From: Hyphomonadaceae bacterium | GTDB lineage: Bacteria; Pseudomonadota; Alphaproteobacteria; Caulobacterales; Hyphomonadaceae | NCBI GenBank assembly: GCA_030696545.1 | Contig: JAUYSA010000169.1 | Coordinates: 1-7,987 of the forward strand | DNA length: 7,987 nt | Reading direction: 5' to 3' | Shown: in pieces, positions 1 through 6,230 of the stretch | How positions within the stretch are numbered: the stretch's first letter is position 1 | Layout of the letters: each line of letters opens with the position of its first letter | The notes under the pieces: generated by a model | The model's database searches: none | What the model saw: only the letters and a program-made list of their open reading frames with translations | Told to the model about the DNA's origin: nothing | Translations under genes and position numbers: made by a program

Positions 1-40
1 TGCCGACATTGCCGATGAGTTCGAATGATGCGCGATCCAT
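1..40 (-). CDS. N-terminus of an SSB-like protein (partial, runs off left edge)
   Basis: On the minus strand an ATG (complement of 38-40) is preceded by a good Shine-Dalgarno sequence, AAGGA (complement of 49-53), with 8 nt spacing. The 13 visible residues read MDRASFELIGNVG. The ELIGNVG stretch resembles the first OB-fold strand of single-stranded-DNA-binding proteins, which often begin with an LIGNLG-type segment; plasmids frequently carry such ssb-like genes. What is seen is only the start codon, the SD and 13 residues. The SSB identity is inferred from a very short match and could be wrong. A perfect 16-bp palindrome (55-70) lies immediately upstream and may be its operator. The rest of the gene is outside the window. 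Confidence 0.4.
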   Translation of the reverse strand, partial: MDRASFELIGNVG

Positions 41-44
41 GATG

Positions 45-53
45 CTCTTCCTT
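45..53 (-). promoter_or_regulatory. Ribosome-binding site of the left-edge gene
   Basis: The minus strand reads AAGGAAGAG here. Counting from AAGGA, the spacing to the ATG is 8 nt. This site is the main argument that the ATG at 38-40 is a genuine start despite only 13 codons being visible. Confidence 0.5.
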
Positions 54-54
54 G

Positions 55-70
55 TGATCCCGCGGGATCA
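55..70. promoter_or_regulatory. Perfect 16-bp palindrome (possible operator)
   Basis: TGATCCCGCGGGATCA is its own exact reverse complement. It ends 2 nt upstream of the SD of the leftward gene. A second short inverted repeat, CCCCG-C-CGGGG at 72-82, follows directly. Position and symmetry suit a repressor site or a hairpin in the 5' leader, but no protein that binds it is identified in the window. Confidence 0.4.
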
Positions 71-82
71 GCCCCGCCGGGG

Positions 83-603
83 TCGCGTTTGCGACGCCCC
101 AGGCAAGCGGCCGGAAAGCAAGCGCAGCGGTGACCGCGCAAGGGGTTGGTGCGGCCTGCAGCGCGTAGCGCGAAGCCTCGGCCCCTTGAGCGGGCATGCG
201 CCGGACGCGTGATGGGCGTGACAAGCAAACGTGATCGCAGCGGTCGACTGACGGCATCGCAAGCGTAGGTCAGCTGGATCCCGGGCATCAGGGACTGCGA
301 TCTGCGCAGCATCGCGACAGGATCGTGGGACGGTCGCGCGACGCGGCCACCGCGCAATGCAGCGACTGTGCTCTGGAAGAGTCCAGTTGTCTCTGGCGAT
401 GCCATCAGGCTGTTGACCGACCTGCCCCCAGCCGACTCGTCGACCATCGCCACATCTCACGAGTCGCTACGAACGCCGCAATGCTGCGCTTCACCCACCT
501 ATGGCCGGACCAATCGATACCCCACGCCCCGGTTCGGTCAGCACTCGCTTCCGCTGGTCCGCCGTCGTCTCAATCGCTCGACGCAGCTGACAGAGATCTG
601 GAT
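83..603. other. About 520 bp without a convincing gene
   Basis: Open frames exist on both strands, but their translations are rich in Arg, Pro, Cys and His, lack hydrophobic cores and recognisable motifs, and have no good start signals. They look like artefacts of GC-rich DNA. No tRNA, convincing terminator or long repeat was seen. It could be a leader or control region for the left-edge gene, or decayed sequence. Confidence 0.5.
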
Positions 604-840
604 TCAGATGCTGCTCTTAAGCATCCATGCCGCCTTGCGATGCACCGTGAGGCGTTCAATCATGAAGCCCGCCACCACCTCGTCGCTTTCCGTCTGCGCC
701 GCCTCTAGCGCAGCCTGCAGCGTTTTCTGGATCAGCGCCTGGTCTTCGCGGGGTTCGGCGACCATTTGTTCGGCGGAATCGTTTTCGTTACCCGGCTTGA
801 TAGATGTTGTGCGCATACGGATGATGCCCGCCGCAGACAT
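604..840 (-). CDS. Small hypothetical protein, 78 aa
   Basis: A 78-residue leftward reading frame runs from an ATG at 840 to a TGA at 604-606. I do not recognise the family. The N-terminal ~25 residues are polar. Residues ~32-64 look helical and amphipathic (ALIQKTLQAALEAAQTESDE, then VVAGFMIERL), followed by a basic end. Codons mostly end in G or C, as expected for a real gene in GC-rich DNA, and the composition is more protein-like than the overlapping plus-strand frame at 368-859. Against it, no strong SD precedes the ATG; an in-frame ATG at codon 9 is an alternative start. It is soluble by appearance, with no signal peptide or membrane span. It faces the same way as the left-edge gene and away from the efflux operon, so it is probably unrelated to efflux. 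Confidence 0.5.
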   Translation of the reverse strand: MSAAGIIRMRTTSIKPGNENDSAEQMVAEPREDQALIQKTLQAALEAAQTESDEVVAGFMIERLTVHRKAAWMLKSSI

Positions 841-1097
841 TAAGTCACAATCTCTGTAACCCCGAGCTCACGGAACCGGCTGTCGATGCAGCGCCTCAAC
901 CGGCGCCACGCCCGGGCTGCGGCCGACGCATGATGTTATCCCGGGCGCTCCTAGAGGTGCTGGGTGCTGGCCCCTGGTCAACTGCCGATTCAGCTGGCCG
1001 ACCAACAACGAAAAGTAGGTCTTGAGACCTTCTTTGCGCGGACGGTCGTGCTTGGCGCTGCAACAGGGCGGCCCGTCCGGCCAGACGCGCTGACTTC
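841..1097. other. Intergenic stretch with no supported gene
   Basis: The reading frames here have unlikely compositions and no ribosome-binding sites. One inverted pair, CGCCCGGG near 909 and CCCGGGCG near 941, could fold with a loop of more than 20 nt, but nothing ties it to a function. The segment separates the leftward orphan gene from the rightward efflux operon and so should contain both divergent promoter regions. Confidence 0.45.
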
Positions 1098-1137
1098 TTG
1101 TTAATCTCATTATTGTAAGGTAGCTTAGTACTTGTAG
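1090..1137 (+). promoter_or_regulatory. AT-rich promoter/operator region of the efflux operon
   Basis: This short stretch is clearly more AT-rich than its surroundings and lies 40-90 bp upstream of the MarR gene. Candidate hexamers are TTGTTA at 1098-1103 with TAGCTT at 1121-1126 (17-nt spacer), or CTGACT at 1090-1095 with TTGTAA at 1113-1118; neither is a strong consensus match. The imperfect palindrome TAAGGTAGCTTA occupies 1116-1127, and TTGTA occurs at 1113-1117 and 1132-1136. The 12-bp symmetric layout resembles known MarR/SlyA-type operators such as TTAGCAAGCTAA. Because the palindrome overlaps either candidate -10, binding there should block transcription, which fits autorepression by the adjacent MarR protein. 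The exact promoter is an inference. Confidence 0.45.
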
Positions 1138-1179
1138 GGGGGGCCTATCGGGGCTGACCGCGACACTGCGCACTGGATT

Positions 1180-1659
1180 TTGGATATCGTGTTGAAGGAA
1201 TCCCCGATCGTCACGGACACCGGCTTTCTGCTCGCCGAGGTGACGCGGCAGCTCCGCTCAATCTTCGAGGTCGAGATGAGCGGCCGGGGACTGACCGAGG
1301 CGTCCTGGCGAGCGCTTGCATACCTCGCTCGGGAGGACGGACAAACGCAGGCGCAGCTGGCCCGGACGGTGGAGATAAGCCGCGTCGCAATGGGAGAGAT
1401 GATCGATCGCCTGGAGCGGGATGGTTGGGTCGAGCGTCGCAAAGACTCAAATGACCGGCGAGCCTGGCGCATTCACCTGAGCGTGGAATGCCGCAAGAAT
1501 CTGCCCGCGTTTCGTGCGGCCGCAACGGAAATTCAGAGCCGGTGCTTCGCCGGGCTCTCGGAAGTCCAGATCGCGAAACTGCAAGAGATTCTGCTGCAAC
1601 TTCGGCAGCATCTGCAACAGGTGCGTACCGACAAAGCTCCACAAGAGGAAGACGTGTGA
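1180..1659 (+). CDS. MarR-family transcriptional regulator
   Basis: This is a 159-aa protein of the usual MarR length. It is a cytoplasmic winged-helix dimer expected to repress the operon until a small toxic ligand binds. Residues ~10-35 form the N-terminal helix and ~38-62 the first helices of the DNA-binding domain (LTEASWRALAYLA, then QTQAQLA). Residues ~66-80 form the recognition helix (ISRVAMGEMIDRLERDG). Residues ~85-101 form the wing, with the family-typical D-R-R (D92 R93 R94). The C-terminal ~110-150 helix should complete the dimer interface. No ATG fits: the frame opens after a TAG at 1135-1137, and candidate starts are TTG 1180, GTG 1189 and TTG 1192, none with a strong SD. I keep TTG 1180. 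Its stop overlaps the adaptor ATG by 1 nt, so it is co-transcribed with the pump. Confidence 0.92.
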   Translation: MDIVLKESPIVTDTGFLLAEVTRQLRSIFEVEMSGRGLTEASWRALAYLAREDGQTQAQLARTVEISRVAMGEMIDRLERDGWVERRKDSNDRRAWRIHLSVECRKNLPAFRAAATEIQSRCFAGLSEVQIAKLQEILLQLRQHLQQVRTDKAPQEEDV

Positions 1660-2738
1660 TGGACGGGTCGTCAGAGGCTGTGAGCCAGACAGGGGTGGCG
1701 GCCATTCCGCTCCGCAAGTCGCGGCGGAAGCTCGTCCGCAACATCCTGATGCTGGGCGTCCCACTTGCAGCCCTGGGCTGGTTCGGGTGGTCGGCAGTGA
1801 CGGGCGGGCGTTATCAGGAAACCGACAATGCCTATGTCCAGGCCGCCCGGGTTGCCATCAGCACCAGCGTAACAGGGCGTATCGTCAAGATTCATGTCGG
1901 CGAGAACCAGAGGGTCAAAGCTGGAGACGTGTTGTTCACGCTCGACAAGGCTAACCCGCAGGCCGACCTCGCACAGAATGAAGCGGCGCTAGCATCGGCC
2001 AAAGCCCGGGTCAGCGGGCTGCAGGCAGAATATCGCGGGAAACTCCTCGGGGTATCGGCGGCACAGGAACGACTGCAGTACGCCCAGAGCGAACTTACAC
2101 GGACCAGGGAACTGGGCGCTGAAGGCATCGCATCGAAGCAACAGGTGGAGTCCGCTGAGCATGCCGTGCAACAGGCGCACGCCGACCTTTCGGCCGCCCG
2201 GCAGGCCGCTTCGGCGGCGCTCGCCAGTCTCGGTGGCGATCCGTCGGTATCGGTCGATGATCACCCGGCCGTGACAGAGGCTGCGGCGCGCCTTGAGCGC
2301 GCAAGGCTGACGTTGTCCTACACCGAGGTCATCGCGCCTGAGTCAGGCACAGTGACTAAAGTCGAACAGGTGCAGGTGGGGACGTTCGTCAACGCCGGCC
2401 AAACCCTGTTCTGGCTGGTGTCGGGTTCCCCTTGGATCGAAGCGAACTTCAAGGAAAGCCAGATCGCGCACATGAGAGAAGGCCAGACCGCCACGGTGAA
2501 GATCGATGCTCTCGGCGACATGGAGCTTCATGCGCGCGTGAAGAGTTTCAGCCCTGGAACCGGCGCGGTTTTTGCCACACTGCCTGCACAGAACGCGACG
2601 GGCAACTGGGTCAAGGTCGTCCAGCGTGTTCCCGTGAGGTTCGAACTCGTCGATCCGCCGGAAAGCGTGCGGCTCACCGCTGGGCTTAGCGCTCACGTCC
2701 AGGTCGACACGCAATCATCCGACGCTTCGGGTCGCTGA
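1659..2738 (+). CDS. emrA: EmrA/HlyD-family periplasmic adaptor (membrane fusion protein)
   Basis: This 359-aa adaptor links an inner-membrane transporter to an outer-membrane channel. A short cytoplasmic N-terminus with a basic patch (RKSRRKLVR) precedes one membrane span at ~28-48. The family signature RYQETDNAYV follows at 51-60. Residues ~70-97 form the first half of the biotinyl-lipoyl domain (VTGRIVKIHVGENQRVKAGD). Residues ~100-192 are a long Ala/Gln-rich helical hairpin (coiled coil), ~220-255 the second lipoyl half, and ~256-350 the beta-barrel, including the EmrA-like FSPGTGAVFATLPAQNATGNW segment. The ATG at 1659 is preferred over in-frame upstream codons inside marR. It overlaps the marR TGA, has the SD GAGGAA about 9 nt upstream, and gives a normal adaptor N-terminus. 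The stop is 3 nt before the antiporter ATG. The symbol reflects family resemblance; the substrate is unknown. Confidence 0.94.
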   Translation: MDGSSEAVSQTGVAAIPLRKSRRKLVRNILMLGVPLAALGWFGWSAVTGGRYQETDNAYVQAARVAISTSVTGRIVKIHVGENQRVKAGDVLFTLDKANPQADLAQNEAALASAKARVSGLQAEYRGKLLGVSAAQERLQYAQSELTRTRELGAEGIASKQQVESAEHAVQQAHADLSAARQAASAALASLGGDPSVSVDDHPAVTEAAARLERARLTLSYTEVIAPESGTVTKVEQVQVGTFVNAGQTLFWLVSGSPWIEANFKESQIAHMREGQTATVKIDALGDMELHARVKSFSPGTGAVFATLPAQNATGNWVKVVQRVPVRFELVDPPESVRLTAGLSAHVQVDTQSSDASGR

Positions 2739-2741
2739 GGG

Positions 2742-4259
2742 ATGGCGACCGCCGTCCGGTCTGGTGGCATTGCGCGCGGGCCGATCACCGTCTCGATCAT
2801 GCTCGCAACCACCATGTACGCGATCGACGGGACGATTGCGAACGTTGCCTTGCCACACATGCAGGGCGGACTGTCGGCCGGCAGCGACCAGATCACCTGG
2901 GTGCTGACCTCGTTCATCGTGGCGCAGGCGCTCGCAACTCCTCTTGTCGGATGGGTCGCGGACAGGATCGGCCGCAAGCGTCTGCTGCTCATCTCGATCG
3001 CCAGTTTCACAACCGCATCGGCAGCATGTGGCCTCGCTCTCAATCTCGAGCAGATGATCCTATTTCGCGTGATACAGGGACTGGCCGGGGCGGCGTTCGT
3101 CCCGCTGTCTCAGACGATCCTGTTCGACATCAATCCACCCGAAAAACACGCCCAGGCAATGTCCATCTTCGGGGCCGGAGTCGTGCTCGGTCCGATTCTC
3201 GGTCCCTTCCTCGGAGGCTGGCTGACCGAAACGCTGAACTGGCGGTGGGTCTTCCTGGTAAACCTACCGGTCGGTGTGCTCGCATTCCTGGGCGTGATGA
3301 CATTTCTTCCCGAACAGCGGCCAACCGATCAGCGCGCATTTGATTTCATGGGATTCGGATCGCTCGCTGTCTTCATCGTTACGCTTCAGCTCATGTTCGA
3401 TCGGGGGCCCGGCGAAGATTGGTTCCAGTCACTGGAGATCCAGCTCTATGCCATCCTTGCAGCCAGTGGCCTCTACATGTTCATCTTCCACACACTGACA
3501 GCGCCGAAGCCCTTCTTCGACCGAACACTTCTGGGCAACAGGAACTTCCTGACCGGCTGTCTCGTTGGGTTCCTCACCGGCGTTCTGATGTTTGCAACAT
3601 TGGCCCTGTTGCCCCCCCTTATGCAGAACCTGCTTGGTTATCCCGTGATCACAGCGGGGGTTGTCACCATGCCGCGTGGTATCGGCATGTTCATCAGCAT
3701 GATCGTCGTCGGCCGCGCGATGAGCCGTTTTGATCCCCGCGCGCTTCTAGCGTTTGGCTTCATCGTAAACGCCGTCGCGCTCTGGCAGATGACGCTTTTC
3801 AATCTCGAGATGGATTCGACGCTGGTGATCGTTTCGGGCGTAATCCAGGGCTTCGGACTTGGCTTCATCTTCGTGCCGTCCAACACGCTGGCGTTCGCAA
3901 CCCTTCCGGCATCCATGCGGACTGACGGTTCGGCGATCTTCACACTGGTGAGAAGCAACGGGTCCGCGGTCGGCATCTCCGTGATGCAGGCGCTGTTCGT
4001 AAACAATATGCAGACGTCATATTCCGACCTGATCCAGAACATTCGACCCGACAACCCGAATCTCCCGCTCGCAACCCAGGGGATGGAGGCGCTCAGCGCA
4101 TGGGCTCCAGAAGTCGCGCGCCAGGCAGCGATGGTCTCCTATGTCAGCGATTTCTACCTCGCCATGCTGCTGACGCTGGCGGCGCTTCCCCTCGTTCTGC
4201 TGATGAAGCGTCCGAAGAATGCTCCGGCCGCCAAGGAAACCACGCATGTCATGGACTAG
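2742..4259 (+). CDS. emrB: DHA2-family (EmrB/QacA) drug:proton antiporter
   Basis: This 505-aa major-facilitator protein has the size and hydrophobicity of the 14-helix DHA2 class. Visible motifs are helix 1 with Asp29 (MYAIDGTIANVALP, 25-38; the family usually has D-T-T), motif A GWVADRIGRKR at 70-80, and motif B around RVIQGLAGAAFVPL (109-122, Arg109). The antiporter motif C, GAGVVLGPILGPFLGGWL, is at 144-161, followed by NWRWVFLVNLPVG at 166-178. The C-terminus is short, basic and cytoplasmic (KRPKNAPAAKE). It would export a hydrophobic or amphipathic compound in exchange for protons, handing it to the EmrA-like adaptor encoded 3 nt upstream. The SD for ATG 2742 is weak (GAGGG abutting the ATG), so translation is probably coupled to emrA termination. 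Its last 14 nt overlap the outer-membrane gene. The substrate cannot be inferred. Confidence 0.95.
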   Translation: MATAVRSGGIARGPITVSIMLATTMYAIDGTIANVALPHMQGGLSAGSDQITWVLTSFIVAQALATPLVGWVADRIGRKRLLLISIASFTTASAACGLALNLEQMILFRVIQGLAGAAFVPLSQTILFDINPPEKHAQAMSIFGAGVVLGPILGPFLGGWLTETLNWRWVFLVNLPVGVLAFLGVMTFLPEQRPTDQRAFDFMGFGSLAVFIVTLQLMFDRGPGEDWFQSLEIQLYAILAASGLYMFIFHTLTAPKPFFDRTLLGNRNFLTGCLVGFLTGVLMFATLALLPPLMQNLLGYPVITAGVVTMPRGIGMFISMIVVGRAMSRFDPRALLAFGFIVNAVALWQMTLFNLEMDSTLVIVSGVIQGFGLGFIFVPSNTLAFATLPASMRTDGSAIFTLVRSNGSAVGISVMQALFVNNMQTSYSDLIQNIRPDNPNLPLATQGMEALSAWAPEVARQAAMVSYVSDFYLAMLLTLAALPLVLLMKRPKNAPAAKETTHVMD

Positions 4260-5730
4260 ACTCCCCCGCGTCTCTGTAGTTGCGCTGGCGTTCGCGCCCC
4301 TGGGGGCTTGCGCGGTCGTCGGGCCCGATTTCGTGCGCCCGCAGATAACTGCCCCTGCGGGGTATCTGCTTGCAGGCGAAAAGCAGAGTTCGGATGGCGT
4401 TGCTCTTGGCCACGCCTTGCCAGGCGATTGGTGGTCCAGGCTGGGCGTTCCCGGCCTCGATGCGATCGTGATCGAAGCTCTTTTGAAAAGCCCAACTCTA
4501 GCGGAGGCCGATGCAGCACTGGATGCTGCTCTTGCGACTCGGGACATGGTCTATGGCGGGTCGGGCGTCTCGGTTGATGGACAGGCCGGATTCGAGCGCG
4601 GACGCATCAACGCTACATCCTTTGGCTTCAGCGGATTCCCGAGCAGGACGTTGTCGCGTTACACCACAGGTGTCGGGGTCAGTTATGATCTCGACCTCTT
4701 TGGTGGCGCCGCTCGCGAGCAGGAGGCGGTCAATGCTCGCGTTGAGGCCGAAGCTTTCCGGCGAGAGGCCGCGCGCCTGACCCTGGCCTCCGAGGTCGCC
4801 AGCAAAGCCATTGAGATCGCAGCTGCGAGTGCGGAGGTCGCCGCAGCCGAACTGATTGTCGCTGATGGCCAGGCGACATTGCGTCTTGTCGAGCGATCCA
4901 TTGCGGCAGGCGCAGGCGGCGAGATCGATCGCATTCGTGCACAAGCGCAGCTCGCCCAAGACGAGGCTATTCTGCCTGCCCTACGCGAACGCCTTACACT
5001 TGCCCAGCTCGCGCTGGCGATTCTAGCGGGTAAGGCGCCCGGTGAATCCGCATGGGCCACCTTCAACCTCGGCAGCATGTCACCGCCTGCGCAGATCCCT
5101 GTCGCGATTCCGTCCGAATTGATTCACGGGCGTCCGGATATCCTTGCAGCCGAGGCAGTACTTCATGCGGCGACCGCAGAGATCGGGGTTCGCACGGCCA
5201 ATCTCTACCCGCAGATACGCCTGTCCGCCCGTCTGACCCAAACGACCCTCCAGCCAGAGGACCTCTTTTCCTATTCATCGTCCGGTTGGAGTTTTGGTCC
5301 GCAGCTCAGCCTGCCGCTGTTTCGCAATGGCGCCCTTAAGGCCGATGTCCAGCGCGCCGAAGCCGAGGCGCGCCGCGCCGACGCGCGCTACCGTGCGACG
5401 GTTCTCCGGGCTTTTGGAGAGGTTGCCGACGCCATGGCGTCTCTGGAATCGGCCGAGACTGAACTGGCGCTGCAACAGAACGCTCGCGACCTTGCGGAAG
5501 AGGCGCTGCGCCTTGAACGACGCAACTACGAATTGGGCGGTGGCCGTCTTCTTGATGTGCTCACCGCCCAGCGGCAGGCCAGCCTTGCGCGCCTCAGCTT
5601 TGTGCGCGCAACGGCGCGCCGCCTGCGCGCAATTGTCAGACTTTCCAGCGCGACTGCGTTTTCGCCGGATGCGCTGAGGCCCGTACATGTTGATGTAGCT
5701 GCAGGAACACCAGGCGCGGCCAAACCGTAG
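4246..5730 (+). CDS. NodT-type outer-membrane efflux lipoprotein (TolC-like)
   Basis: This 494-aa protein is the outer-membrane channel of the pump. The start at ATG 4246 is chosen over ATG 4219 because it has the SD AAGGAA (4233-4238) at good spacing. It also gives a compact lipoprotein signal peptide: basic start, hydrophobic VSVVALAFAPL, then lipobox L-G-A-C with Cys22 as the predicted acylated residue. After the Cys comes the typical VVGPDFVRP opening. Two outer-membrane efflux (OEP) repeats follow. The first has SYDLDLFGG at ~146-154 and long Ala-rich helices to ~270. The second has the signature GRPDI at ~295-299, ANLYPQIRL at ~318-326 and further helices to ~475. The start overlaps the antiporter end by 14 nt, so the gene is translationally coupled. 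A dedicated outer-membrane gene means the pump need not borrow the host TolC. Confidence 0.94.
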   Translation: MSWTRLPRVSVVALAFAPLGACAVVGPDFVRPQITAPAGYLLAGEKQSSDGVALGHALPGDWWSRLGVPGLDAIVIEALLKSPTLAEADAALDAALATRDMVYGGSGVSVDGQAGFERGRINATSFGFSGFPSRTLSRYTTGVGVSYDLDLFGGAAREQEAVNARVEAEAFRREAARLTLASEVASKAIEIAAASAEVAAAELIVADGQATLRLVERSIAAGAGGEIDRIRAQAQLAQDEAILPALRERLTLAQLALAILAGKAPGESAWATFNLGSMSPPAQIPVAIPSELIHGRPDILAAEAVLHAATAEIGVRTANLYPQIRLSARLTQTTLQPEDLFSYSSSGWSFGPQLSLPLFRNGALKADVQRAEAEARRADARYRATVLRAFGEVADAMASLESAETELALQQNARDLAEEALRLERRNYELGGGRLLDVLTAQRQASLARLSFVRATARRLRAIVRLSSATAFSPDALRPVHVDVAAGTPGAAKP

Positions 5731-5745
5731 GTGCCCGCACAATCC

Positions 5746-5762
5746 GAGCGCTTCTGGCGCTC
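5746..5762 (+). terminator. Short hairpin after the efflux operon (weak terminator candidate)
   Basis: GAGCGC (5746-5751) and GCGCTC (5757-5762) form a 6-bp stem with a 5-nt loop, 15 nt past the nodT stop. No T-run follows, so it is not a classical intrinsic terminator. It may pause polymerase, protect the mRNA 3' end, or do nothing. Confidence 0.25.
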
Positions 5763-5794
5763 ACTAGAGGCAAGAACACCGAGGAGTGGTTACA

Positions 5795-6172
5795 GTGCTG
5801 CGACGAACTTGCCAGGCAAGGCCCCAGCTGACAGCGCGGATCACGGCCCGCATCGGTGACGTACGTACCGGGCTGGCGGAGACGCGTCCTCCAATCGTTG
5901 ATCGTCTCGTGGAAGCTAGCGACATCTCTCCGATCAGCGCGTTGCTCTCAAGGATGATCGACGATTGCGATGACCTCGTCGCTATGTCCGCCCGGCTTGG
6001 GGCCTGCGATTTTCGTGCGGCGAACGTCACGCCGTGGACCCCCTTTATCGCCGATCGAAACCGCAAGCCTCGCCGCTGCCGAAAGACCTCTAAAGGAGGT
6101 CCAGGGCCTACTCAGATAAACGGCGCCTCGTGCGTGATCGCAGAATGTTCCGGCTTGCCGCACACTGACTGA
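5795..6172 (+). CDS. Hypothetical protein, 125 aa, GTG start (uncertain)
   Basis: The case for a gene is a good ribosome-binding site, GAGGAG at 5781-5786, exactly 8 nt before a GTG at 5795. It opens a frame of 125 codons ending in TGA at 6170-6172. The first ~70 residues look protein-like, including a helical acidic segment (SALLSRMIDDCDDLVAMSAR). The last ~45 residues are rich in Arg, Lys, Gly, Pro and Cys and look less natural, so the gene may be frameshifted, eroded or not real. I recognise no family. It lies 64 nt after the efflux operon on the same strand and could be a weakly co-transcribed fifth gene. The overlapping minus-strand frame (5764-6066) is Ser/Arg-rich and looks like a shadow. 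Confidence 0.35.
   Translation: MLRRTCQARPQLTARITARIGDVRTGLAETRPPIVDRLVEASDISPISALLSRMIDDCDDLVAMSARLGACDFRAANVTPWTPFIADRNRKPRRCRKTSKGGPGPTQINGASCVIAECSGLPHTD
6085..6101 (+). other. Hairpin containing an orphan Shine-Dalgarno sequence
   Basis: GACCTC (6085-6090) and GAGGTC (6096-6101) form a 6-bp stem around TAAAG. The right arm and loop contain AAAGGAGGT, a near-perfect SD. No start codon at normal spacing opens a useful frame downstream; the next ATG (6135) gives only seven codons. Confidence 0.3.
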
Positions 6173-6230
6173 AGCCCTCTAGCACCACGCTGCGCGGGCG
6201 CTCAAGCCGAAGGACTGAAGAGTTTGATGC

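Noticed and set aside
68..460. Open frame of 130 codons on the minus strand
   Set aside because: The product is overloaded with Arg, Cys, His and Pro, has no hydrophobic core, motif or SD, and looks like a by-product of GC-rich DNA.
368..859. Open frame of 163 codons on the plus strand
   Set aside because: Composition is Ser/Arg/Cys-rich without domain features, and it runs antisense to the more convincing 604-840 frame.
868..1173. Leftward frame of 101 codons ending upstream of the orphan gene
   Set aside because: It crosses the AT-rich promoter island of the efflux operon, has no SD, and shows no recognisable domain. One segment (LKTYFSLLVGQLNRQL) looks protein-like but is too short to support a gene.
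1488..1658. Upstream extension of the adaptor gene inside marR
   Set aside because: The extension lies within marR coding sequence in another frame. The ATG at 1659 has its own SD and gives a standard EmrA N-terminus.
5764..6066. Leftward frame of 100 codons opposite the GTG-started orphan
   Set aside because: Ser/Arg/Thr-rich product with no start signal; the plus strand has the better ribosome-binding site.
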